Shown here in pieces: positions 1 through 8,700 of a stretch of 37,292 bases of DNA (its first letter is position 1; each line of letters starts with the position of its first letter). This DNA is from Bacteroidales bacterium (lineage in GTDB: Bacteria > Bacteroidota > Bacteroidia > Bacteroidales > Marinilabiliaceae): positions 1 to 37,292 of the forward strand of contig JAFYCM010000018.1 in assembly GCA_017539645.1 (NCBI GenBank). The letters are read 5' to 3'. Below the pieces are notes generated by a model. It had not been told where the DNA came from. It searched no databases and worked only from the letters and a program-made list of their open reading frames with translations. Made by a program: the position numbers and the translations under genes.

Positions 1-360
1 CTGTATGTTGCCATCCATATCGGTGATTACATATCCATGCATTTCTACAATGCGCTGACCAATAACAAGTTCCTTTTCGAGCGGCTCGTAATCGCCATCG
101 GTGAGGGCTTTGTTCACTTCGGGGAAGATTGTTGTCATGTCGTTTATGTACGAATCGAGCCAAGCACAATCGGTGCGGGTGCGAGTCTCGAGCGTGTGGT
201 GCATCGAAATGACTTGATTTTCAAAATAATCGCCCAAAATGTCGCCACACGAATGGTTGATGTTGATAATATGGGCAACGTTAAGTACTACCGAAAAAAT
301 GATAAAAATTGCAATGATGCGAAACAGTAAAGTCTGTCTCTTTTTTGTTTTGTTTTCCAC
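1..360 (-). CDS. N-terminal part of a transmembrane sensory protein, MCP-like (runs off the left edge)
   Basis: The minus strand is open from a GTG at 358-360 to the window edge, giving 120 residues. The reading begins VENKTKKR, then has one hydrophobic helix (about residues 11-33) and the start of a periplasmic sensor domain. It is clearly paralogous to the complete methyl-accepting protein at 20286-22127: both share LGDYFENQ just after the helix and GYVITDxxGNI about 65 residues later. No ATG is available between the upstream in-frame stop and the GTG, and the paralogue begins MEN at the same point, which supports the GTG start. The output domain lies outside the window, so calling it a chemotaxis-type receptor is inference from the paralogue; another output, such as a kinase, is possible. 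Confidence 0.7.
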   Translation of the reverse strand, partial: MENKTKKRQTLLFRIIAIFIIFSVVLNVAHIININHSCGDILGDYFENQVISMHHTLETRTRTDCAWLDSYINDMTTIFPEVNKALTDGDYEPLEKELVIGQRIVEMHGYVITDMDGNIQ

Positions 361-490
361 TGTTGTCTGGAGTTTTCTATTGTTTTTATCCGATGCGCGA
401 AATTATGCCAAATAGCCCACGCGGAGTAAGGGTTTTGTAATAATTAACGGAAGCGCGCGGGTGTGTTATTTTTCTTTATTTTCTGTGCAT

Positions 491-545
491 ATATTTGCAT
501 ATATTTGCATATATTTGCATATATTTGCATATATTTGCATATATA
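491..545. repeat. 10-bp tandem repeat with promoter-like units
   Basis: Five perfect head-to-tail copies of ATATTTGCAT occupy 491-540, with partial copies on both sides. Each junction creates TATATTTG, a match to the Bacteroidetes -7 element TAnnTTTG, and each copy also carries the TTTG seen in -33 elements. Two elements three copies apart are separated by 22 bp, slightly more than the 19-20 bp seen at other promoters in this window. The array ends about 20 bp upstream of the ATG at 566, so it probably contains the promoter of the following gene cluster. Confidence 0.85.
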
Positions 546-565
546 TAATTTACGTCTCCATAAAT

Positions 566-1411
566 ATGAAAGAATCTTTTACCCTTACATTCGATTGGCG
601 AATTGTAGCCTCTTTTGCTGCATACTTCGTTTTTCTGTATTGTCTCACATTTTTAGGCGTCGACATTGTCTATATTGTGACTCTCTTTTTCATTTCTTGT
701 GCCGTGTGGACTTTCCTAAAGTTTGATAAGAATATGTTCAAACATTTCTACCAACGCGGTTTTAGTAAACGCCGTATGTTGTTTGGCCTTATAGGGTTTG
801 TGTTTGCTATAGGTTTGTTCGTTTCGGAAAGATGGCGGCAACCTGATTTTGGAACGTTTATGTCTTGGTACTTCGCCATTTTTGCTGTGTTAATATGTAC
901 GTATGGTATAGTCGAATTCTTTTGGGGCGAGACGAAAAGGAAACTAATTCTCGACGAAGAAGGCATAAGAACGCAAACATTTACAGTGAATTGGTCGGAA
1001 GTGTCTGAGTGTAAATATGGGCGCGACTTGGCTCGAAAAGTATTCGACCGCACATTGGTGGTTACGACCAACGACAATAAAGAGTATAGCGAATTTGTGG
1101 CGTTTTACCGATTCGATAAAAATGAATTGATTGACCGAATAAATAAGCTTGCCGGTAGAGAGGTGTTTGATGTTAGAAAGTTTGTGGAGAGTGAGAAACG
1201 TAGTAACATTTCAAGACTGTTTTGGGGGTTCGTGTTGGTGATGATGATAGTTTCGGCATTTATGTTCTTTAGGTGTGGAGTAGGTTTTTATTATGATGGG
1301 GTTCGTGGACCAAATGTAATTTTGTTTTGGTGGATAGCCTTTGCGGTGTCTCTTGCTGCGATTTTCGGACATTACTATTGGCACAACATCCGTAACGTGA
1401 AGAAACAGTAA
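566..1411 (+). CDS. Membrane protein with PH-like domain, first of three tandem paralogues
   Basis: The 281-residue protein starts at the ATG at 566. An upstream in-frame extension would translate the decamer array and is unlikely. Hydrophobic segments lie near residues 10-45, 70-85 and 100-120, followed by a soluble block and two more helices near the C-terminus. The soluble block has the pattern KLILDEEGI, then VNWSEVSECKY, then LVVTTNDNKEY, a short beta-rich signature like bacterial PH or STM3941-type domains. The end (WWIAFAVSLAAIFGHYYW) matches the ends of the next two genes. All three lie on one strand with 21-27 bp gaps and probably form an operon. The function is unknown; a role in envelope stress or signalling would be a guess. 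Confidence 0.8.
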   Translation: MKESFTLTFDWRIVASFAAYFVFLYCLTFLGVDIVYIVTLFFISCAVWTFLKFDKNMFKHFYQRGFSKRRMLFGLIGFVFAIGLFVSERWRQPDFGTFMSWYFAIFAVLICTYGIVEFFWGETKRKLILDEEGIRTQTFTVNWSEVSECKYGRDLARKVFDRTLVVTTNDNKEYSEFVAFYRFDKNELIDRINKLAGREVFDVRKFVESEKRSNISRLFWGFVLVMMIVSAFMFFRCGVGFYYDGVRGPNVILFWWIAFAVSLAAIFGHYYWHNIRNVKKQ

Positions 1412-1418
1412 GAATAAA

Positions 1419-1456
1419 CCCTAAAAAATAATATAAATATGAAAGACGCTTATGTG
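1419..1456 (+). repeat. Direct repeat copy 1: leader and first codons of the second paralogue
   Basis: These 38 bp (start CCCTAAAAAA, end CTTATGTG) are identical to 2091-2128. They cover the intergenic leader and the first six codons (MKDAYV) of the second and third PH-like paralogues. The match indicates recent tandem duplication or gene conversion limited to the 5' end, because the downstream coding sequences have diverged strongly. Confidence 0.9.
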
Positions 1457-2089
1457 TTGAAGTTAGATTATAGGATAACGATTTTATTCTCAATATTAAC
1501 TATCCTTTTTTGGCTATTACCAATATTAGCAATTACTACTGATGGAAATCTTTTTGCTATAGTGATATTTACCATTCTTGGATTGTTGGGCACTATCCCT
1601 ATAATAGTTTGGTTGTCGGAAAGAAAGAAAAAGCTAATTATCGACACTAAGGGCATAACTTCTCCCAAAATAAATGTGGAATGGTCAGAGGTGGCTGAAT
1701 GTGTGCGTATGCATGATGGACGACATTATTTTTTATACATAAAGACGTATAGCGGAGAAGAACAAGAGGAACCTATATCTCGATACAAGTACGATGTATA
1801 CGAATTGGCTCACGCAATAGATAGTTATGCTGGTCGCAGTGTTTTCAATCTTGAACGTAGTCTATTGATTCGACGTCACGAAAATGTATCGATGGTGTGT
1901 ATGGTGATATCAATGCTATTGTTTATGATTTCCCTTCACATATTCGCCCTCTATTGTACGAGTGAATCCGTTCCTGAAGCACAAAATATTTTGGCTTGGT
2001 GCGTCATTGGTGCACTTATGTGTGTCGCAACGGTTGGGCATTATCGCTACATGCAAGCGTGGAATCGCCGCAATAATTACAAAGACTAA
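1439..2089 (+). CDS. Membrane protein with PH-like domain, second paralogue
   Basis: The 216-residue protein is shorter than its neighbours. It has two N-terminal helices (about 12-32 and 37-57), then KKKLIIDTKGI and VEWSEVAECVR as in the first paralogue, and two C-terminal helices ending VATVGHYRYMQ. It begins MKDAYVLKLDYR; the third copy begins MKDAYVLKCSKV. The three proteins keep the same order of helices and PH-like strands, so they are one family diverging in place. It follows the first gene by 27 bp and precedes the third by 21 bp, probably on one transcript. Function not recognised. Confidence 0.8.
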   Translation: MKDAYVLKLDYRITILFSILTILFWLLPILAITTDGNLFAIVIFTILGLLGTIPIIVWLSERKKKLIIDTKGITSPKINVEWSEVAECVRMHDGRHYFLYIKTYSGEEQEEPISRYKYDVYELAHAIDSYAGRSVFNLERSLLIRRHENVSMVCMVISMLLFMISLHIFALYCTSESVPEAQNILAWCVIGALMCVATVGHYRYMQAWNRRNNYKD

Positions 2090-2090
2090 G

Positions 2091-2128
2091 CCCTAAAAAA
2101 TAATATAAATATGAAAGACGCTTATGTG
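2091..2128 (+). repeat. Direct repeat copy 2: leader and first codons of the third paralogue
   Basis: Exact 38-bp copy of 1419-1456, spanning the leader and first codons of the third gene. The spacing between copies (672 bp) equals one gene plus its leader, as expected for a tandem duplication. Confidence 0.9.
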
Positions 2129-2818
2129 CTGAAATGTAGTAAAGTCAAATTGTTATTTTGGATCGTACTGGCACTCATTTTTGCGAGTCTGTTCGGAACA
2201 ATGTTGATATGGTTCATACAAGATGTACCTCTGGAAGGGAAAAATATATTTTTAGCAGTATTGATTTCTATATTGACTGTGTTGAGCGTTTGTTTTCCCA
2301 TCCCATTTTTGAAGGAAGCTAAGTGGATGAAAAGGCGTCTTATCATTGATAGAGAAGGAGTAAAATCTTCTGATTTTACAATTGCCTGGTCGAACGTGAA
2401 AGAATGCTTTTATTGGATGCATGATAAACCGGGAGGATTCGCCAGTAAAGAACGAATTTTAGTTATAATGACAAACGACGATGGAGAATACGATGAAAAA
2501 CTCGAAGTGTTTAGTTTAGATAGACAAGAATTGCGCGAGATGATAAATCTATATGCCGGTTGCATAAAATTCAATGAAGAAGTAAGCTCGTTAGAAGAAA
2601 CGAAAGCAAGGTTAACCAATTCCCTCGATTGGAGTTCTGTGTTTTTGTTGGCGGTGGCATTCCTTATATTCTTCATTCGTTGCCGAGATGAGTCACTACC
2701 ATTAGCCGAGAATATTTTTTGGTGGTGCGTAGTTGGCGTGTTGGCAGCGGTTGCAACGGTTGGTCATCATTACTATTTGAAGCATTGGCGCCGCAAGAAT
2801 AATTATTACCACGATTAG
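2111..2818 (+). CDS. Membrane protein with PH-like domain, third paralogue
   Basis: A 235-residue protein with the layout of its two upstream neighbours: N-terminal helices (about 14-35 and 44-66), RRLIIDREGV and IAWSNVKECFY in the PH-like block, then a C-terminal helix pair ending VATVGHHYYLKHWRRKNN. The last third is closest to the second paralogue (CVVGVLAAVATVGHHYY against CVIGALMCVATVGHYRY). It is probably the last gene of the three-gene unit. No catalytic motif is visible, and the function is unknown. Confidence 0.8.
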   Translation: MKDAYVLKCSKVKLLFWIVLALIFASLFGTMLIWFIQDVPLEGKNIFLAVLISILTVLSVCFPIPFLKEAKWMKRRLIIDREGVKSSDFTIAWSNVKECFYWMHDKPGGFASKERILVIMTNDDGEYDEKLEVFSLDRQELREMINLYAGCIKFNEEVSSLEETKARLTNSLDWSSVFLLAVAFLIFFIRCRDESLPLAENIFWWCVVGVLAAVATVGHHYYLKHWRRKNNYYHD

Positions 2819-2895
2819 CGATTGCATGACGCGCAAAAACGAATAACTTCGCGCCTTGTTTATTTATAAAAACAACCACTGAACCATTTCATACT

Positions 2896-3132
2896 ATGGA
2901 AACTATCGATTTACAAAAACCAATTTGGAAAAAACTGATTAGCGGAGAGAAAGAGATAAATCTCTGTTATTTTCCGGCGAAACTTCTTATTGCTAAATGG
3001 CGTACGCAGGTGCGCGTGCAAGGTCCTAACGTCGACCTCAATGCGGGCGCTTCGGAGCTATTCAACCTCTACTACGAGGGGCAAAATATGCCCAATGCAA
3101 GCCGCGATATTCAAAATATTCTAGCTCAGTAG
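2896..3132 (+). CDS. Small hypothetical protein (78 aa)
   Basis: The gene starts METIDLQKPIWKKL and ends in TAG at 3130-3132. The protein is soluble, with no signal peptide or membrane segment. Its composition is protein-like (NLYYEGQNMPNASRDIQNIL) and an ATG follows an AT-rich leader, so it is probably real although no family is recognised. It follows the PH-like gene cluster by 77 bp on the same strand and could share its transcript; no terminator is obvious between them. Confidence 0.55.
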   Translation: METIDLQKPIWKKLISGEKEINLCYFPAKLLIAKWRTQVRVQGPNVDLNAGASELFNLYYEGQNMPNASRDIQNILAQ

Positions 3133-3249
3133 CCTTGTGCTGTGAATATTTTTGCCGCAATTGAGACGTTCGCTTGGTTGACTATCAGAAAGTTGGACTA
3201 TGAATGTGAGGTTAATTTAGTATAATGTTGAAATTTAGCTAAGTAATGT

Positions 3250-3280
3250 TTTGACTTAATGCAAAAAAAGAATACTTTTG
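3250..3280 (+). promoter_or_regulatory. Promoter of rpmH
   Basis: TTTG at 3250-3253 (-33 element) and TACTTTTG at 3273-3280 (-7 element, TAnnTTTG) are separated by 19 bp, the usual Bacteroidetes spacing. Transcription would begin about 5-8 bp after 3280, giving a leader of about 40 nt before the rpmH ATG at 3327. Confidence 0.8.
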
Positions 3281-3326
3281 CGTCCGCATTTGGAGATAAA
3301 TAAAACAAAAAAGAAATATATAGGCG

Positions 3327-3488
3327 ATGAAAAGAACGTTTCAACCATCAAACCGCAAAAGAATAAACAAGCACGGATTCCGTCTTCGTATGTCGACCGC
3401 TAATGGCCGTCGCGTACTTTCAGCACGTCGTGCAAAAGGTCGTAAGAAACTTACCGTTAGCGACGAAGTAAAAGGTAAGGCTTACTAA
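3327..3488 (+). CDS. rpmH: 50S ribosomal protein L34
   Basis: A 53-residue, very basic protein beginning [19 protein letters not shown], followed by [21 protein letters not shown]. This is the diagnostic L34 sequence. L34 is a small protein of the large ribosomal subunit bound to 23S rRNA. The C-terminal extension ([12 protein letters not shown]) is slightly longer than in Proteobacteria. The gene has its own strong-looking promoter (3250-3280) and an intrinsic terminator just downstream (about 3516-3544), so it appears monocistronic. Confidence 0.98.
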   Translation: MKRTFQPSNRKRINKHGFRLRMSTANGRRVLSARRAKGRKKLTVSDEVKGKAY

Positions 3489-3515
3489 GCCAAGCGTTAT
3501 TCTAACGAAAACAAA

Positions 3516-3544
3516 GAGCTCCGAAAGTTTCGGGGCTTTTTTTG
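3516..3544 (+). terminator. Intrinsic terminator of rpmH
   Basis: AGCTCCGAAA and TTTCGGGGCT form a near-perfect stem (one G-T pair) with a tight loop, followed by a run of seven or more T. It sits 28 bp after the rpmH stop. Confidence 0.88.
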
Positions 3545-3702
3545 TGGCCTATTCTGACGTATTGGCGGCCTGCAAATTCGGCGGTCGGGGGAAAGTGGGT
3601 CACATTCGGCGTTGTCTTCTAATAAATATGCGCGAAGAATAATCTTGAGTTTTATTACCTTCGCGTTTGTCTTGTATACATAGCAACGTAAATATTTACA
3701 AT

Positions 3703-4494
3703 ATGGGTTTTATCAAATCTCGTTTGTTCCTTTGGCAGATAGCATTGGCAATAGTGTTGTCGATAGTTTTGCTATTCTTGGTTTCGTGGTCGCTCACCAT
3801 CTACACTCGTAGTGGGCGAATAATTATGGTGCCTAACGTTGAAGGGCGCTTGGTAAACGAGATTGACGAAGCGCTTGCAAACGTTGAACTCAGCTACGAG
3901 ATTAACGATTCTATGTATGTAAACGACGCGCGCCCCGGCGAGATTATAGCGCAAACGCCTGCCGCTGGCAAGAAGGTGAAAAAGGGTCGCACGCTGCTAT
4001 TGACGATAAATCCTTACTCGCGCGAGATGGTGAATATGCCGCAACTCGTCGACTACTCTATACGTAACGCCCAAGTGGTGCTCGAGACTATCGGTCTGCG
4101 CCTTGGACCGGTGAAGTACAAACCAAGCGAGTTTGACGGTTTGGTGCTTGCGCAACAGGTTGATGGTAAGGATATTGCGCAGAATACGCGCATACCAAAA
4201 GGAACTCTGGTTACGCTCATCGTAGGTAGCAAAATGGGCCAGAACTACATTGCTGTGCCCAACGTCGTAGGCGAAACGCTCTTCAGTGCTCGTACGATAT
4301 TGGAGTCGTCGGGTTTCAACGTAGGCATAATTACATACGATAGCGATGAGAGCAAGAAGCATAGCAATACCGCGCAGATCTACAAGCAAGAACCAGCTGG
4401 TGGCAATGGACATTCGGCTCCTGCCGGCACGCAAATAAAGCTATATATGACCAATGATGCTGGCCTTGTGGTAAGGCAAATGGTTGAAGAATAA
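3703..4494 (+). CDS. PASTA-domain membrane-anchored protein
   Basis: A 263-residue protein starting at the ATG at 3703 (MGFIKSRLF). Extending to the upstream TTG would add 12 non-conserved residues. One N-terminal transmembrane helix (about 9-31) is followed by three PASTA repeats exposed to the periplasm, beginning near IMVPNVEG, VNMPQLVD and IAVPNVVG; each contains the xPxVxG start and a QxPxxG- or IPKGT-like turn. PASTA domains bind peptidoglycan or muropeptides in kinases and penicillin-binding proteins. Here there is no kinase or transpeptidase domain, so it is a stand-alone PASTA protein with a probable envelope role. The rluD-like gene follows 18 bp downstream, which suggests co-transcription. 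Confidence 0.9.
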   Translation: MGFIKSRLFLWQIALAIVLSIVLLFLVSWSLTIYTRSGRIIMVPNVEGRLVNEIDEALANVELSYEINDSMYVNDARPGEIIAQTPAAGKKVKKGRTLLLTINPYSREMVNMPQLVDYSIRNAQVVLETIGLRLGPVKYKPSEFDGLVLAQQVDGKDIAQNTRIPKGTLVTLIVGSKMGQNYIAVPNVVGETLFSARTILESSGFNVGIITYDSDESKKHSNTAQIYKQEPAGGNGHSAPAGTQIKLYMTNDAGLVVRQMVEE

Positions 4495-4512
4495 TTACTT
4501 TTCGCCATATAG

Positions 4513-5622
4513 ATGATAATCAACGACGACGAACTCGATGATGAATTGAGTGACGAATTGGACGACGAACAGTCCGACGCCGAAGCCGAATTTGTGTCAG
4601 AAGAGACGGCTGAGGGCGAATACGAACATTTCCATTTCACCGCCGACCCTAAGCAAGGTCTGCTCCGCCTCGATAAATTCTTGGCTGGTCGCCTTATGCG
4701 CACGTCGCGCACCAAGGTTCAGATGGCAGCCGATGCAGGTTGCATACGTGTGAACGGCAAGCCCGAGAAGTCGAGCTACCGCGTAAAGCCAGGCGACGAG
4801 GTGTCGATAGTGCTTAGCTATCCGCGTCACAATTTCGAGATTGTTCCGCAAGATATTCCGCTTGAGATTACTTACGAAGACGACGAGGTCATCGTTGTGA
4901 ATAAGAAAGCTGGCATGGTGGTTCACCCAGGACATGGCAACTTTGAGGGAACGCTCGTGAATGCATTGGCTTGGCACTTGAAGGATAATCCGCTCTTTGG
5001 CGACAAGACAAATTTCCGTCCTGGACTTGTTCACCGTATAGATAAAGACACGTCTGGATTGCTCGTAATAGCTAAGACCGAAGGCGCGAAGGTGAACCTC
5101 TCGAAGCAATTTTTCAATAAAACTACCACGCGCACATACATAGCTCTCGTTTGGGGGCAGATGGAGCAAGACGAAGGCACAATCGTTGGCAATATCGGCC
5201 GCAGCACCAAAGATCGTCTTCAGATGGATGTCTATCCAGAAGATAGCGGTATCGGCAAACACGCCGTCACACATTACCGAGTGCTTGAGCGTTTGGGCTA
5301 TGTAACTATGGTAGAATGTCGCCTCGAGACAGGTCGTACGCACCAGATTCGCGCACATTTTCGCCATATTGGCCATCCGCTTTTTAGCGATGCACGCTAT
5401 GGTGGCGATAAGATTCTCAAAGGAACTACGTTTGCCAAATACAAACAGTTTGTGCAGAACTGTTTTGAAGTTCTCCCACGACAGGCGCTGCATGCCAAGA
5501 CGCTCGGCTTCGTACATCCTACCACAAACGAATATATGCAATTCGATTCGCCCATACCTACCGACATGCAGCAATGCATAGAGCGTTGGCGCAATTATAT
5601 CTCGTCGAGAGATTCGGAATAA
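4513..5622 (+). CDS. rluD: RluD/RluA-family 23S rRNA pseudouridine synthase
   Basis: A 369-residue protein with a strongly acidic N-terminal tail (residues 1-38), an S4 RNA-binding domain (about 50-100; LRLDKFLAGRL) and the RluA-type catalytic domain. The signature HRIDKDTSG is at about 174-182, with D177 the expected catalytic aspartate. The later GRTHQIRAHF and GDKILKG segments are also typical. The family isomerises specific uridines in the large-subunit rRNA (1911/1915/1917 for RluD in E. coli). The exact target here is inferred from length and the S4 domain. It lies 18 bp after the PASTA gene and is probably in the same operon. The acidic tail is longer than in E. coli RluD. Confidence 0.93.
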   Translation: MIINDDELDDELSDELDDEQSDAEAEFVSEETAEGEYEHFHFTADPKQGLLRLDKFLAGRLMRTSRTKVQMAADAGCIRVNGKPEKSSYRVKPGDEVSIVLSYPRHNFEIVPQDIPLEITYEDDEVIVVNKKAGMVVHPGHGNFEGTLVNALAWHLKDNPLFGDKTNFRPGLVHRIDKDTSGLLVIAKTEGAKVNLSKQFFNKTTTRTYIALVWGQMEQDEGTIVGNIGRSTKDRLQMDVYPEDSGIGKHAVTHYRVLERLGYVTMVECRLETGRTHQIRAHFRHIGHPLFSDARYGGDKILKGTTFAKYKQFVQNCFEVLPRQALHAKTLGFVHPTTNEYMQFDSPIPTDMQQCIERWRNYISSRDSE

Positions 5623-5715
5623 GCAGAAAAATCAACACATATATACATAGCTATACCAAACATTAGCGATGCTAAATGCCGCCAATGTGGTATTTATGCC
5701 CGTCTGTACTCTCCA

Positions 5716-5723
5716 TAGCTTTG
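5716..5723 (+). promoter_or_regulatory. -7 element upstream of the SusC-type gene
   Basis: TAGCTTTG matches TAnnTTTG and lies 28 bp before the ATG at 5751. A -33 match is weak (TTTATG around 5693-5698). Its position makes the upstream in-frame ATG at 5676 an unlikely start. Confidence 0.5.
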
Positions 5724-5750
5724 TCATCGAAAACAAAAGACAAAAGAGTG

Positions 5751-8700
5751 ATGGAAAGAACTAAGACGTTATTATTTACCCTCGCGTTAGTTATAACCGT
5801 AGATATTTCAGCTACGCCTATTCGCGGTTGGGTTGGCGATGCTACAACGCACGAGGCTATTATAGGTGCTACTATTTATGATGCCAACGGACAAACAGGT
5901 ACTACAACCGACATCGACGGCAATTTTAGCTTAGATGTGAAACTTCCCGCTGTACTTAGAATTAGTTTTTTGGGCTACGAGGTTGAACAACTGAATGTTA
6001 CCGATGATGATTTTACATATCAGGTGTTGCTGCAAGAGGAGTCGCGTCAAGTAGATGAGGTTGTGGTGGTTGGCTATGGCACGCAGAAACGCACGCAACT
6101 CACGGGTAGTGTGACGACAGTGCATTCGGAGGTTTTTGCAAACAGTGTTTCGCCAACGCTTGATGTGGCTCTCGGCGGACAAGTGGCAGGGCTCAACGTA
6201 ACGGCGGCGAGCGGACAGCCAGGCGCAGCAAGCAGCATACGTATTCGCGGCGGCAACTCGGTGAATGCCTCCAACGAACCGCTCTATGTGGTAGATGGTT
6301 TTATCTATTTCCGCAGCGCCGACGACAATGGCACGGGCTTGGGTGCTATAGAGAGTAGTCTAAACCCGCTTGCGACTATCAATCCTAATGATATTCAGTC
6401 TATTGAAGTGCTGAAAGATGTCAGTGCAACGGCTATTTATGGTTCGCGCGGCGCTAACGGCGTCATACTTATAACTACGAAGAAGGGCAACGTAAATAAA
6501 ACTACTGCTAATTATACCTATTCTATTGGTATTGATAAAGTTAGCAAGTTGCTCGACCTAATGAACGCGCAAGAGTGGGCGGCGTTTCAAAAGAAATATT
6601 TCTTCAATAAAGGTGGCTATACCGACGAACAGATTGCTACGCTTGGCGAAGGCACGTCGTGGCAAGATGCTATGCTACGCACGGCAATTCATCAGAGTCA
6701 TGAGGTGTCGGTGAGCGGTGGAAGCGAGAAGAGTAGATTTGCGTTTTCGGGAAATTATTCCGACCAAGATGGTATAATTATCAATTCTGGACTAAAGCGC
6801 TACAATTTCCACATAAATACCGAACGCGAAGTGCGCGAAGGTTTGCGCTTTGGCATCAATGCAACGTTTGGCAAGACTACGCAAGAGGGCCTAACGACAT
6901 CGGAAGAGGTGGTGTACAACTCATCGCCTTTCTCGGCTGGCATAACTAATAGTTTTGTGTATGGCTTGCTTATGCCGCAGGTTGTAAATATTTATAACGA
7001 AGATGGCAGCTATAACTATCACAACCCGTTTGAATATGCCTATTTTGCTATTGGCGACAAGACTTCAAATGCAATATCGGATCTTGAAAATAGCGTTGCC
7101 GAAAACATAAATAATTACCTTCTTAGCAACGTTTGGGCTACCTACAACGTGCGCAATTTCACGCTAAAAGCTTCTGTAGGCTTGAACCGCGAGAAACTTA
7201 CGCAGAACTATTTCTCGCCATCGTACACGTCGCTTGGCTTGTCCAATACGGGTATGGGTGGCATTGGCAACCGTCAGACTGAGGTTTGGCAGCAGGAGTA
7301 TACTGCTACGTGGAATCCGCAATTCGAAGGCGCTCATAGCATCGATGCACTTGTGGGATTCACGCGCCAGAAGAGCACTACCAACTACAACTCTGTTATG
7401 GTGACGCACTTCACCAACGAGGAGCTAAAGCAGTACAATTTGGCTGACGGCTCTACCATCTATCCACCATTGACGGGCATTTCGGACGCCACGCTCAATA
7501 GTGTTATTGGTCGCGTAAATTACACATTGCTAAATAGATACAACCTCACGGCTACCTTTCGCGCCGACAATTCATCGCGCTTTGCCGAGAATTATCGCTG
7601 GGGCTATTTCCCATCGCTCGGCATCTCGTGGAACGTCAACGAAGAGAGCTTCTTTAGCAACGTAAATACTATAAATACGCTGAAAATCAGAGCTTCTGTT
7701 GGTACTGTAGGTAATCAGGAAATTAGCGATCATGCCTATACAACTACTTATGCTACAGGTCAGTACGATGGCTCATCGAGCTACTCGAAAAACAATAGCG
7801 CCAACGATAAACTGAAGTGGGAAACCACCTCGAGCTACAATTTTGGTGTGGATGCCGAGTTGATAAATCAGCGTGTGGGCGTAACCATTGATATTTATTA
7901 CAAAAAGACGAAAGATTTGTTGCTCGAGGTACCTATGGGTTTCTCTTCGGGTGTGATAGCGCAACTGCAAAACGTTGGTAATGTGGAGAATAAAGGCATA
8001 GAATTCGCTGTAAATGGTACAATTCTGAAAAGCGAAAATCTGTCGTGGACCGCAAGTGCAAACCTTGCTCACAATGTGAACGAAATCAGCGATATGGGCT
8101 CAGCCAAGAATATAATTATGGGTTCGAGCAATCAGCAAATTTTGCGCAAAGGCGAGGCTCTCGGCAGTTTCTATGGCTTGCGTTATGCAGGTATAGTCTC
8201 TACAAATGAGGATGTTAGTTCTTTGCCAAAGGTTAATGGCGAGACGCCTAAAGCAGGTCAACTGAAGTTTGTCGACACCAATAACGATAACAAAATTGAT
8301 GGTAACGACCGCCAGATACTCGGTTCTACGCAGCCCAAACTGACCTACGGCTTTTCTACGACGCTTTTGTGGAATGGCTTCGACGTGAGTGTGGCCTTTC
8401 AGGGTAGCTACGGCAACAAAGTCTTCAACTCGCTCGGTCGCCGCCTTGAACTAACGGGCGATAGCTACAACTTGCTATCGTCGGTGCTTGATAGCTGGAC
8501 CGAAAGCAACCAGAATGCGCGTCTGCCATACGCCTCGTACGACCGTCCGTTTTCCTATATCGATAGCCGATACGTAGAAGATGCATCGTATCTAAAATTG
8601 AGAAATTTGACTGTTGGCTACCGATTGAAATCAGAAAAACTTCCGGTTTCTGTACGTATATATGCCACAGCGCAAAATCTCTTAACCATAACTAATTATA

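Noticed and set aside
461-565. Upstream extension of the first PH-like gene
   Set aside because: It would translate the decamer array (repeated FAYICIY-like residues), and the ATG at 566 matches the starts of its paralogues.
4597-5574. Long minus-strand open frame opposite the pseudouridine synthase gene
   Set aside because: The plus-strand protein has clear family motifs. The opposite reading is a by-product of the codon use and has no recognisable domain.
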